Shown: positions 1-8,229, numbered from the stretch's first letter. The stretch: 14,091 nucleotides of DNA from CAYFFO01 sp964342485 (GCA_964342485.1 CAYFFO010000041.1:1-14091); one strand, 5' to 3'. Program-made: numbers and translations. The notes: generated by a model from the sequence alone, not told the origin.

Positions 1-818
1 TTTACAATTTGGCTAACAAACCAAAGTAATGCACTCTCAACTGCTGCTGTAGTTTCATGATGTGCCCAATAACCAGCTCCTTCCAGTTCCACCAACTTAA
101 CTTTTGATAACAGCTCTCTTATTTTTACAGCGTTTTCATGAGTTAACACTTTGCTCCTTCGCCCCCTAAGCAACATCGCAGGACATTTAATGCTGGTCCA
201 TTTATCTGTAATGTCGGTGTAGTCAAATAAAGAAATAGCTTTTTGATCTGATATCCAAACCCTGAAACTTTTACAAGGTCTAGTAAGATATTCGACCTGT
301 CTGAGTATTGATTCTTCTGTAGATTCAGGTTGTAAAGTCTTAATATGCTGTTTTAAATCATTTTTAGAAGCCCACTTCCTTGTAGCTGCAAACTGTTTGT
401 CAGCAAAAAAACCTGATCCAGTATTATTTAAATCTGAATCAATTATTACTAGTCCTAGCAGTTTTTCACTAAACCTTGCTGCATAATCAACAGCAATGAG
501 GCCTCCTTTACCATGTCCAACAAGAACAAATTGATCGAGTGAAAGAGTTTTTAAAACGAGGCCTAAGTCTTCTATTTCTGTTTTGCGGTCATATTGAGTA
601 TTCCAGTCACTATCTCCGTGTCCTGAGCGATCAATAGCTATTATTCTGAAATTCAGTAACATCCTTTCAGCAAGTTCGATCCAGGTAAACGCTCGGTCAT
701 TATCAGTATGTAAAAAAACTAAAGTAATTTTATTATTGTGACCCCAGTCTAGGAAATTAATTTTACGCGTCCCGGATTGAACTTTCTGGATTCTATAACT
801 CATATTATTTTGATGCAT
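1..818 (-). CDS. Alpha/beta-hydrolase-fold protein, probably catalytically inactive (partial, 3' end beyond window)
   Basis: Translating the minus strand from the ATG at 818-816 gives 272 uninterrupted residues that run off the left edge. The fold signature is clear: a strand and turn around residues 33-39 (LVFLHTD), the AIDRSGHGDS segment at 61-70, a nucleophile-elbow region VLVGHGKGG at 98-106, a lid, then RGRRSKVLTHE and a C-terminal EGAGYWAHHE segment. In active relatives the elbow reads GxSxG, the acid sits in an RSD segment and the histidine in GAGHW. Here these positions are Gly103 (codon GGT, 512-510), Lys223 and Tyr250. The usual oxyanion HG is His-Thr (37-38). The fold is confident. 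Loss of hydrolase activity is inferred from those replacements. A second ATG at 803 (Met6) is an alternative start; neither has a strong ribosome binding site. Length is close to the usual 260-280 residues, so little is missing. It is divergent from the MFS gene. Confidence 0.85.
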   Translation of the reverse strand, partial: MHQNNMSYRIQKVQSGTRKINFLDWGHNNKITLVFLHTDNDRAFTWIELAERMLLNFRIIAIDRSGHGDSDWNTQYDRKTEIEDLGLVLKTLSLDQFVLVGHGKGGLIAVDYAARFSEKLLGLVIIDSDLNNTGSGFFADKQFAATRKWASKNDLKQHIKTLQPESTEESILRQVEYLTRPCKSFRVWISDQKAISLFDYTDITDKWTSIKCPAMLLRGRRSKVLTHENAVKIRELLSKVKLVELEGAGYWAHHETTAAVESALLWFVSQIV

Positions 819-838
819 AAATTTTCTTTGAGTAAAAT
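810..838 (+). promoter_or_regulatory. Candidate sigma70-type promoter for the MFS-acylase run
   Basis: TTGATG (810-815) and TAAAAT (833-838) are separated by 17 bases, close to the TTGACA-N17-TATAAT consensus. Transcription would start near 845, leaving a leader of about 35 bases before the ATG at 880. The -35 box overlaps the start codon of the divergent hydrolase gene (816-818). Read by eye only; AT-rich DNA gives chance matches. Confidence 0.4.
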
Positions 839-879
839 TGCCCGTGTATGTGAGAGTTTACAGTGTTACCATATCGCAT

Positions 880-2115
880 ATGAGTTTTTTCCGCTTTATT
901 TATCTGAGTAATGTAACTAATTCAAATTGGCTGGTAGTTATCACTCTATTTGTGGCAGCTGCTATATCAATTGGCCCAGGTTACGCATTCGGACTTTTCA
1001 TCGAACCTCTCGAAGGAACGTTTGGATGGAGTAGAACCGCAATAAGTGCATCCCTGTCTTTTGCTGCAATAGGTAATCTTACTGCTCCCATTATAGGCAG
1101 ATTAATGGATCGACACGGATCAAGGTTAGTAATAACCTTTTCTTTAATAATAATGGGGATCAGTTTCCTAATGCGCCCCTTAATAACTGAACTATGGCAC
1201 TGGTATGCATTGAGTTTCGTCCAATACTGTGCTTTTTCCGGTGCTACAGGATTGCCCACAGGCAGACTTGTAAGCCTATGGTTCCCTGAAACTCGTGGAA
1301 GGATCATGGGATTAACCCTGATGGGCAATAACTTTGGCGGATTCGTAGTACCTCTCTTAATCGGTTCACTATTAGCTTCTGGACAATGGGAATATGCGTT
1401 TCTATTCCTTGGAGGACTTACCTGTATTATCGCTTTAATATCACTGGTCGTAGTATGTGAACCAAACGATGTATCAACAAATGAAAAGAGCAAAAATGAA
1501 ACTGATCAAGCCACTAATCCATATATAGGAGGTGTCACACTCCGAGAAGCACTGCAAGATTCTACTTTTTATCTATTAGGAATTTCGCTCATGCTTGGGT
1601 CATTTACATACAGCTCTATATTATCTCAGGTTTCAGATCACCTGATTTCCAAAGGTATGGAGCAATCAATTGTACCTTTAGCAATCAGTTTACTGGCGAT
1701 ATTTGGCATGATGGGAAAACTTAGTTTTGGGTATTTATCTGAAAAATTCACTGCTAGACGAATGATGATTATCAGTCTTTTAGGACAATCAATATTTATA
1801 TGCCTTATGGTCATATTTCCAAACCCTCCAATAGCCTGGATAGTAGTCCCTCTATTCGGTCTGTTTATGGGTTCATACGGAGCTTTATTTAGTCTAGTAA
1901 TCCAGGAAGCATTCGGGCTTCGTCATTTTGGCAGTATAGCTGGATCAATGTCCATGATAACGGTTATATCAGCATTAACAGGCCCATTCATATCTGGTAT
2001 ATCATTTGATGTAACTGGAAGTTATGGGACTGCTTTTATTTTGGTTGCAATATTGTTCACAATATCTGCTATATTCTTGACTAAAATCCGTTTACTGCCA
2101 ACCAGTATAAAATAA
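880..2115 (+). CDS. Major facilitator superfamily transporter, oxalate/formate-antiporter or monocarboxylate-transporter type
   Basis: The protein has 411 residues from the ATG at 880 and is an integral inner-membrane protein with about 12 hydrophobic helices in two halves joined by a charged cytoplasmic loop (rich in Asn, Lys and Glu, about residues 200-215). The first half carries GxxxEPLEGTFGWSR, typical of OFA/MCT-like members, followed by the MFS loop 2-3 motif GRLMDRHGSR (residues 73-82). A related motif, GKLSFGYLSEKFTARR, occurs in the second half. An in-frame TTG at 838 would add 14 residues, but it falls inside a plausible -10 box, so 880 is preferred; neither start has a clear Shine-Dalgarno site. 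Relatives move small carboxylates or other organic anions. The substrate here is unknown; the acylase gene 23 bases downstream suggests uptake of a compound that the acylase then cleaves (inference). Confidence 0.85.
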   Translation: MSFFRFIYLSNVTNSNWLVVITLFVAAAISIGPGYAFGLFIEPLEGTFGWSRTAISASLSFAAIGNLTAPIIGRLMDRHGSRLVITFSLIIMGISFLMRPLITELWHWYALSFVQYCAFSGATGLPTGRLVSLWFPETRGRIMGLTLMGNNFGGFVVPLLIGSLLASGQWEYAFLFLGGLTCIIALISLVVVCEPNDVSTNEKSKNETDQATNPYIGGVTLREALQDSTFYLLGISLMLGSFTYSSILSQVSDHLISKGMEQSIVPLAISLLAIFGMMGKLSFGYLSEKFTARRMMIISLLGQSIFICLMVIFPNPPIAWIVVPLFGLFMGSYGALFSLVIQEAFGLRHFGSIAGSMSMITVISALTGPFISGISFDVTGSYGTAFILVAILFTISAIFLTKIRLLPTSIK

Positions 2116-2138
2116 CCAATAAATAGAAGGCGAACACT

Positions 2139-4508
2139 ATGGAATTCAATAAGAAAAATACGTTAAAAAGACTAGGATCAGGCGAACCCATAAACAAAAT
2201 TTGTCATGATATAGGTCTGACTGAAAACGAATTTACCAATTGGTGGGAAGAAGAAATAAAATCTCGTGTACCCGATTTTAAGAAAAAAAGAAAAGTAACA
2301 AATGTAGGGACTTTGGAAATAGTACGAGATCAAACAGGGACTCCCCATATTTATGCAAATACCGCTGCTGATCTTTTTTATGGATATGGTTTTGCTATGG
2401 CACAAGACCGTTTATGGCAACTTGATTATTTAAAACGTAAAGCTATAGGAAGGTTGTCCGAAATCCTCGGCAAGGATGGTTTAGAAGCAGATATTATTTC
2501 ACGCACTGTAGGTTTAAACAGAATTGCTGATAAAGAAATAAACCGTATCCCAATAGAGACCAAACAGCTTCTTGAATCTTTTTCTAAAGGCATAAATACA
2601 GTTATAGAAGAGAGCAAAAACAACTTACCTATAGAATTTGACCTCCTAGATTACTCTCCTGAAACCTGGACTCCAGCAGACTCTATCGCTATATGGGCTG
2701 AATTTAGATGGTATTTAACAGGAAGACTACCCATAATATCCTTTCCGGAAGTAGCCAGAAGAGCACTTAATAACGATGAACTTTACCAATCATTTCTTAT
2801 AGGAGAAGCAGACGATGAAAGTATCGTATCACCTGGCCACTACCCTCCAGATAAAAATCCACAAACAAATATTGGCAATTCCGTTAATGATCCTAACGAA
2901 GGTTTGGGAAGTAACAACTGGGTTATTGGAGGAAAATTGTCTAAATCGGGCCTCCCAATATTAGCAAGTGACCCTCACATAGCTTTTGGAAGTGTGTCTT
3001 GCTGGTATCAAGCTCACCTAATAGGAGATGGATTCAATTCGGTCGGAGCCGGGTATATTGGAGTACCCGGCATACTATTTGGTAGGAACGAAAAAGTAGC
3101 ATGGGGACTTACAAACAATATTTGCGCACAACGTGACTTGTATTACGAAAAAGAAAACCCAGAAAAACCCAATTACTTCTTATATGACAACCAATGGGAG
3201 AAAGTTAAAGAAATTTCAGAAACGATATTTATCAAGGATCAGGACCCTATAACGAAAACAATATTGTTAACTCGTAATGGGCCCATTGCAAATGACATAC
3301 TCCCTGACGTTGCAAAAACTTCTGAACCAATATCTCTAAAATGGATGGGGCATGAGCCTTGTGACGAAATCACATCTATGCTGAACTTCAACCGATCACA
3401 CAGTGCCAGCCAATTCAGAACTGCCTTACAAACATGGATCGTGCCCACCTGGAGTTTCGGATTTGCTGATACAGATGGGAATTTCGGATATCAATCCGCT
3501 GGGAGAATACCAGTTAAACATAACTGGGAACGCGGTTATCGGCCTGGTTGGGATCCGGAGCACCAATGGAATGAATCCATTCCGTTTTCCGAAATGCCCA
3601 AATTAGAAAATCCTGCCCAGGGATGGATAAGGTCAGCAAATAATCGGTTGGCGCCTCAGGACTTCCCCTACCCGCTCTCTGGTGTATGGTCAAGCGGACA
3701 CAGGGCAAAACGTATACGTGAAATGATAGAAGCAAAAGATAAATTTGATCAACAAGACGTAGCAAAAATGCAAACCGATTCTTTGTCACTTCGTGCAGTA
3801 GAATGTCTCCCTGATCTCATTAATAAACTCAAAACTTCTAACGATCCTAAAATTAAAGATGTGATAACTCACCTAGAACAATGGGATTGTCGGATGGAAA
3901 CTGATCGAACAGGTGCTGCAATATTTGAAAGCTTTTTCTATTACTGGGGATTGAGAGTAGCAAAAGAACGATTTAAACCTGAGGTTGCATTAATACTGGG
4001 AACAGCGATTGCTGGACTATCCGTGAATTTATTAAATGGTAAGAATCTCACTTGGTTTCATGAAACAACGTGCGAAAAAGCAATTCTAGAAACAATGCTT
4101 GTAACAATCGATGATCTATCATCTAGACTAGGTCCAGATATATCAAACTGGACTTGGGGATCTATCCATCGAATACAACTTGATCATCAGTTAGCAGACA
4201 GAGGAGAGATATTCAAAACCCTTAGCAAAGGGGGTGATCCGGTAAGGGGCAATGGAATCACTGTGTGTAATACTGGATTCGATCCCAATTATCTAGCGGG
4301 TATAGGAGCCAATTATAGAATTAATGCCTCTCTATCCGACAATCCTCCTGGACTATGGTCAGTAGACACAGCAGGACAATCAGGGCATCCTGGAAGTGAA
4401 AACTACTGCGACCAACTCAATTCATGGTTAAAAGGGAACCTTTACTATATTCCGTTAGATAGAGACCGAGTAGAACAGAATGAGGTCAGTAAAATAATAT
4501 TCAATTGA
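2139..4508 (+). CDS. Penicillin acylase family Ntn hydrolase with N-terminal helix-turn-helix-like segment
   Basis: This 789-residue protein is an amidase of the penicillin/cephalosporin/acyl-homoserine-lactone acylase family, which hydrolyses N-acyl bonds after self-cleavage. Family landmarks in order: IVRDQTGTPHIYA (61-73), AMAQDRLWQLD (86-96), the autocleavage site GSNNW with nucleophile Ser258, SDPHIAF (277-283), VPG...GRNEKVAWG, SANNR, and a C-terminal GQSGHPGSENY (from 746). Cleavage before Ser258 would give an alpha chain of 257 residues and a beta chain of 532. Well-studied relatives are periplasmic with a signal peptide; here the first 45 residues are charged, without a hydrophobic stretch, and resemble a small helix-turn-helix (LKRLGSGEPINKIC, then a Glu/Trp-rich helix). 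The enzyme is therefore probably cytoplasmic. AGAAGG at 2125-2130 lies 8 bases before the ATG. It likely shares a transcript with the transporter. Family is confident; substrate is unknown, and penicillin is not implied. Confidence 0.92.
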   Translation: MEFNKKNTLKRLGSGEPINKICHDIGLTENEFTNWWEEEIKSRVPDFKKKRKVTNVGTLEIVRDQTGTPHIYANTAADLFYGYGFAMAQDRLWQLDYLKRKAIGRLSEILGKDGLEADIISRTVGLNRIADKEINRIPIETKQLLESFSKGINTVIEESKNNLPIEFDLLDYSPETWTPADSIAIWAEFRWYLTGRLPIISFPEVARRALNNDELYQSFLIGEADDESIVSPGHYPPDKNPQTNIGNSVNDPNEGLGSNNWVIGGKLSKSGLPILASDPHIAFGSVSCWYQAHLIGDGFNSVGAGYIGVPGILFGRNEKVAWGLTNNICAQRDLYYEKENPEKPNYFLYDNQWEKVKEISETIFIKDQDPITKTILLTRNGPIANDILPDVAKTSEPISLKWMGHEPCDEITSMLNFNRSHSASQFRTALQTWIVPTWSFGFADTDGNFGYQSAGRIPVKHNWERGYRPGWDPEHQWNESIPFSEMPKLENPAQGWIRSANNRLAPQDFPYPLSGVWSSGHRAKRIREMIEAKDKFDQQDVAKMQTDSLSLRAVECLPDLINKLKTSNDPKIKDVITHLEQWDCRMETDRTGAAIFESFFYYWGLRVAKERFKPEVALILGTAIAGLSVNLLNGKNLTWFHETTCEKAILETMLVTIDDLSSRLGPDISNWTWGSIHRIQLDHQLADRGEIFKTLSKGGDPVRGNGITVCNTGFDPNYLAGIGANYRINASLSDNPPGLWSVDTAGQSGHPGSENYCDQLNSWLKGNLYYIPLDRDRVEQNEVSKIIFN

Positions 4509-4565
4509 CCACGGTATTATTCAGTAAAACATCTAAAACTACATTTGGTATTCAATTCAGTTATA

Positions 4566-4594
4566 TTGACTTGAATTAAAAACGACAATCAAAT
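4566..4594 (+). promoter_or_regulatory. Candidate internal promoter before the reductase gene
   Basis: The 115-base gap after the acylase gene contains TTGACT (4566-4571), 17 bases, then TCAAAT (4589-4594). The -35 box matches consensus at 5 of 6 positions and the -10 box at 4 of 6. It could give the reductase and downstream genes their own transcript. No terminator-like hairpin with a T tract is visible in the same gap, so read-through from the acylase gene is also possible. Confidence 0.3.
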
Positions 4595-4623
4595 TCACAA
4601 ACTGAGCAAAGGAGAGGTGTCGA

Positions 4624-5655
4624 ATGAAAATAGGCATACTTGGAGTCGGTGCTATAGGGGGTGTTATTTCGGGTTACCTGGCAAGAGCTAAGCACGATAT
4701 AACATTGATAGACTTGTGGCCAGAAAATGTCGATCACATCAACAATAAAGGCTTGAAAATAACGCCATTTGAAGAAGAATTCATAGTTAAACCCAGAGCA
4801 ATACACATGGGAGAACTTTCACGTATTCGTCCAAAATTCGACATAGTGATTTTGTCACTTAAATCATATGACACTGCATGGGCATCTAAGTTTATTGAAC
4901 CTCATATTGCCCCGGGAGGATTTGTCGTTTCTGCACAAAATAGTATTAACGAAGACACCATTGCCAGCGTTATTGGTTGGCCTAAAGTAGTTGGGTGTGT
5001 TGTCACACTGGGTGCAGGTATGTATTCAGCAGGACATGTCGAAAGAACAAGTTCAATAGAAAGACCTGCTTTTACTCTTGGAGAACCTAGTGGGCTAATC
5101 ACCAAAAGACTGGAACAATTATCTGAAATCATGAGTGCCGGAGGCATAACGAAAACCACAACTAATTTATGGGGTGAAAGATGGGCAAAACTGTGTACTA
5201 ACTCAATGAGTAATGCTTTAGCAGGATTAACAGGATTAAAGTCAGCTGAATTACGTCTGAACCCCGAAATTCGAGAATTATCTATTCAAATAGCAGCTGA
5301 ACTTGTTAATGTTGGCAATGCTCTCGGGGTAAAAATCGAAAAAATAGGCTTGGTTCCTGCCAATTTATTCCCTGAAGCTCTTGAAAATGTTGTAACCAGA
5401 AAAAATGTGGAAGAGCTAATTGTTGAAAGTGGTAAAACAATAGGAACAGGAAGACCTTCTCTTGCACAAGATCTATTAAAGGGAAGATCCACAGAAGCTG
5501 ATTACCTAAACGGATATATAGTTAATAAAGGTAAGGAGGTGAATATTTCTACTCCTGTAAATCAATCGATAGTGGATTTAACGAGACAAATAGAAAATGG
5601 TTTGATACAACCCTCTATGTCAAATGTGAACTTGATAAAAAAATCAAAGAAATGA
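4624..5655 (+). CDS. Ketopantoate reductase (ApbA/PanE-like) family oxidoreductase
   Basis: The 343-residue protein has an N-terminal Rossmann domain with GVGAIGG (residues 7-13), the strand VILSLKSYDT and an AQNS segment where PanE enzymes usually have QNG. The helical C-terminal domain begins around LWGERWAKLCTN; Lys189 aligns with the catalytic lysine of the family. Near the end RPSLAQDLLKGRSTEADY (Glu291) matches the conserved S..QD...GR.TE.D substrate region. Family members use NADPH to reduce 2-dehydropantoate or other 2-oxo acids. The altered QNS segment and the catabolic neighbourhood make a paralogue acting on another 2-keto acid as likely as true PanE, so no symbol is given. A strong Shine-Dalgarno site, AAAGGAGAGG at 4608-4617, fixes the ATG. 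It lies 38 bases before the toroid gene and is probably cotranscribed with it. Cytoplasmic. Confidence 0.88.
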   Translation: MKIGILGVGAIGGVISGYLARAKHDITLIDLWPENVDHINNKGLKITPFEEEFIVKPRAIHMGELSRIRPKFDIVILSLKSYDTAWASKFIEPHIAPGGFVVSAQNSINEDTIASVIGWPKVVGCVVTLGAGMYSAGHVERTSSIERPAFTLGEPSGLITKRLEQLSEIMSAGGITKTTTNLWGERWAKLCTNSMSNALAGLTGLKSAELRLNPEIRELSIQIAAELVNVGNALGVKIEKIGLVPANLFPEALENVVTRKNVEELIVESGKTIGTGRPSLAQDLLKGRSTEADYLNGYIVNKGKEVNISTPVNQSIVDLTRQIENGLIQPSMSNVNLIKKSKK

Positions 5656-5693
5656 TTAAAATGATAATTTAATAAAAGGTTGAGGTTCCCGTT

Positions 5694-6677
5694 ATGGAAA
5701 AGTTCAAACAAGCAAGGGACATTGGCGGTAGATATCTTTTAAATCAGATACAGAAAGATGGTAGTTTTGGCAACCCTGAACTTGGGGTAACTGAATATTA
5801 CAAAGTACCTGCTGCTCTAACGGTTTGTGGAATGTCAGCTGCTGCCAGCAAATTATTGGATTGGATTCGTACAAATGGGCTCTATCCAAATGGAGACTTT
5901 GGACCTCGACCTCCCAATACAATTCATAGCTACTACTACACCTATTACAATTCATGGGTAATAAAGGGGGCTCATAGACTTGGTCAATTTGATATATCAA
6001 ATCAGGGAATCCGATTTCTATTAAATTTCTGGGACGAACGCAGTGGTGGATTTTATTCTAGTGTAAATGAACAAAAAGAGGAAACAGAACAAGATCTTTG
6101 GGTAGTGTCTGGAAGCGCCTGGTGCGCTATTTATACTGGAAATCTCCACGTAGCAAAAGGTGTTGGAAAATGGATGAAAAACCTCATGAACGAACAACCC
6201 AACTACCCTGAACAACTATGGACAGTATATAGCCGATCTGCAGGCCTAATCACTGAAATACGGAATAATGATACTTTTAGATATTTGCTTGATCGAGACG
6301 AAACTCGAGACCAATCTTTTTTCCATCCCGGCATAGCTGCAGGTTTTCTGGTAGAACTTTACCAGGCAACTGGTGAAAGTGAATGGCTTGATTTGGCATA
6401 TAAATATATGGAATTTTGTGATTATGTCGGAGACTACCATTTCAGTTTGTTGAGAGCAGGCAAAGTAGGATGGGCTGCATCTCTCATGTACAAAATAACC
6501 AGAGATGCAAAATTTCGTAAGATGGCTATAAGGGTTGGGGACAATCTTATCGATTCTCAGTCATCAAAAGGTTTCTGGGAATGGTCAGAATCAGGCAAAA
6601 CAGGTCCTAACAATGACGCTACTGCCGAACTAGTAGTATGGCTCGATGAGATACATCAATCAGTTGGAAAAGACTAG
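5694..6677 (+). CDS. Uncharacterised alpha/alpha-toroid protein (squalene-cyclase or six-hairpin-glycosidase-like fold)
   Basis: I do not recognise a specific function. The 327 residues form repeated helix pairs punctuated by short Gly/aromatic turns: QKDGSFG (20-26), GGFYSS (118-123), PGIAAGFLVELYQATGE (212-228), VGWAASLMYKIT (258-269) and SSKGFWEW (290-297). Such Q..G.F/W turns are typical of alpha/alpha barrels in squalene/hopene cyclases, prenyltransferase beta subunits and uronic-acid epimerases or six-hairpin glycosidases. No DXDD cyclase motif is seen. There is no signal peptide or membrane segment. Tyrosines cluster at 80-85 (SYYYTYY), which could line a substrate pocket (inference). 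GAGG at 5682-5685 precedes the ATG by 8 bases. Its place between a reductase and a beta-propeller glycosidase-like protein favours action on a sugar or cyclic metabolite, but this is a guess. Confidence 0.7.
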   Translation: MEKFKQARDIGGRYLLNQIQKDGSFGNPELGVTEYYKVPAALTVCGMSAAASKLLDWIRTNGLYPNGDFGPRPPNTIHSYYYTYYNSWVIKGAHRLGQFDISNQGIRFLLNFWDERSGGFYSSVNEQKEETEQDLWVVSGSAWCAIYTGNLHVAKGVGKWMKNLMNEQPNYPEQLWTVYSRSAGLITEIRNNDTFRYLLDRDETRDQSFFHPGIAAGFLVELYQATGESEWLDLAYKYMEFCDYVGDYHFSLLRAGKVGWAASLMYKITRDAKFRKMAIRVGDNLIDSQSSKGFWEWSESGKTGPNNDATAELVVWLDEIHQSVGKD

Positions 6678-6729
6678 TATAGAAATATTGGAAGCAATTT
6701 CATTCAATCGGAGGGATCGAGTAGATAAT

Positions 6730-8229
6730 ATGAACCTAGAAAATATAGCCTGCCTATTCATTGATGATGAATTTATCGAAAGTATGGACGACCTATCCAA
6801 AGGCGTTGAACCTGCACAAAAAACATCTTTAACCCCGTTAATCCAGATGGACCAGCCATGGGACAAAGATTGGAAAATGGGTTATACAAATATAATTTAC
6901 GATGAAGAAGAAGGCAAATTTAAAGCTTGGTACAACGTAGGTAAAAATCAATATCCTCCGTTTGACCAAGAAGAAGACGGTCTGGCTTATGCGATTTCTG
7001 AAGATGGTATCAATTGGGAAAAGCCAATCCTTAATTTGGTTGAGGAAGAAGGAAGTAAGAGAAACAATCTGGTTTTTCCATTCTATAGATGGGGAACTGG
7101 CCACGGAATAATTAAAGATCCTATCGAATCTGATCCGGCTAAGAAATACAAGATGCTTTTCATGTTTCAATGTAACCACATGGCGCACGCTGGCATAACT
7201 CAGCCAATTTCCATAGCTTATTCAGCTGATGGAGTAAATTGGGAAGCACCTAAAAGCTGGGTTAATCCGGTAATACCTCAGGGTTCTGATACTCAACTTT
7301 GCGCCTACTGGGACACTGATATATGTCGATATGTAGTGTACCTACGAGGTAGGCCAAACGTCAGGATAATCTGTATGGCAGAAAGTCATGATTTCTTAGA
7401 ATGGACTCCACGGAAAACAATTATTGAACCAGACGAAACTGATCCACCTAAAGACAGAGAATTTTACGGAATGACGTCCTTAAAATACAGAGATTACAGA
7501 ATAGGATTTCTATCAATGTTCCATACTTTAAATGAAAAATGGGTAGCAGAAAACGGGATCGAGGATTGGATGCCAGAATGGACAAACCAGATGGATGTTC
7601 AATTAACCTACTCGAAAGACGGGAGAATATGGCACAGGGCTGGAAACAGAGAACCTGTTCTTGAATGTGGACAGCCAGGTACCTTCGATTCAGGCACAGT
7701 ATACCCATCTAATTCACCTGTTACAGTCAACGATGAAATCTGGCTATATTACGGTGGGAAAACCGATCTGCACGGGCAAAACAGATATGGTGAAAATATA
7801 CCTGGAGGATTGAATCTTGCTAAAATTAAAAAGGATCGGCTTGTTTGTATAAAAACAGACAAGTCTGGCATCCTCACTACCACCCCAATAAGGATTAGTT
7901 CAAAAGTGTCTGGTCGACCATTTTCAGTAGATCCAACAACTATATCTATCAACGCGGATGCCACTAAAGGAATGATTCGAGCAGAAATAATAGATCCTTT
8001 TGACAGAATTATACCCGGGTTCAGCGCAGATGATTGTATACCTTTCACTGGAAACCAAACAGAACACAAATTACAGTGGAAGAAAACCTCAAAAGTTACA
8101 GGAAATACTGATTCACAATCAAATGATCTTGATAATAAGATGACTTCGCAATCATCAGGAAACTTTAAAATAAGGTTCTATTTGGAAAACGCCAGCTTAT
8201 TTGCTCTATATTTTAAAGACCCATCTTGA
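6730..8229 (+). CDS. Glycosyl-hydrolase-like five-bladed beta-propeller protein with C-terminal beta-sandwich
   Basis: The protein has 500 residues from the ATG at 6730. Three recurring blade motifs, S-x-D-G-x-x-W, start near residues 90, 165 and 295, each after an aromatic/Ala-Tyr strand. This pattern is typical of five-bladed propellers related to GH32/GH43/GH68 and GH130 enzymes. EFYGMTS and EIWLYYGG are further propeller strands. From about residue 375 a beta-rich domain begins (TTTPIRISS, then IRAEIIDPFDRIIPGFS...DC), ending in RFYLENASLFALYF; this tail recurs in large bacterial families annotated as hypothetical or glycosyl hydrolase. Catalytic residues cannot be assigned by eye. No signal peptide. 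The frame is open from an ATG at 6646, overlapping the toroid gene by 32 bases. I prefer 6730 because recognisable family sequence starts there and GGAGGG (6710-6715) lies upstream, though 14 bases away. Probably cotranscribed with the toroid gene. Confidence 0.78.
   Translation: MNLENIACLFIDDEFIESMDDLSKGVEPAQKTSLTPLIQMDQPWDKDWKMGYTNIIYDEEEGKFKAWYNVGKNQYPPFDQEEDGLAYAISEDGINWEKPILNLVEEEGSKRNNLVFPFYRWGTGHGIIKDPIESDPAKKYKMLFMFQCNHMAHAGITQPISIAYSADGVNWEAPKSWVNPVIPQGSDTQLCAYWDTDICRYVVYLRGRPNVRIICMAESHDFLEWTPRKTIIEPDETDPPKDREFYGMTSLKYRDYRIGFLSMFHTLNEKWVAENGIEDWMPEWTNQMDVQLTYSKDGRIWHRAGNREPVLECGQPGTFDSGTVYPSNSPVTVNDEIWLYYGGKTDLHGQNRYGENIPGGLNLAKIKKDRLVCIKTDKSGILTTTPIRISSKVSGRPFSVDPTTISINADATKGMIRAEIIDPFDRIIPGFSADDCIPFTGNQTEHKLQWKKTSKVTGNTDSQSNDLDNKMTSQSSGNFKIRFYLENASLFALYFKDPS

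Noticed and set aside
838..879. Upstream TTG start adding 14 residues to the transporter
   Set aside because: The TTG overlaps a plausible -10 box and has no ribosome binding site; the added residues do not look like transporter sequence.
3514..3789. Minus-strand open frame of 91 codons within the acylase gene
   Set aside because: Antisense shadow of a conserved coding region; no domain features.
2139..4508. Interpretation of the acylase as an antibiotic-resistance or penicillin-processing enzyme
   Set aside because: The family covers many N-acyl substrates; nothing in the sequence or context points to beta-lactams.
4550..4580. Imperfect AATTCAG/CTTGAATT hairpin after the acylase gene as a terminator
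   Set aside because: The stem is AT-only with a bulge and is followed by A residues, not a T tract.
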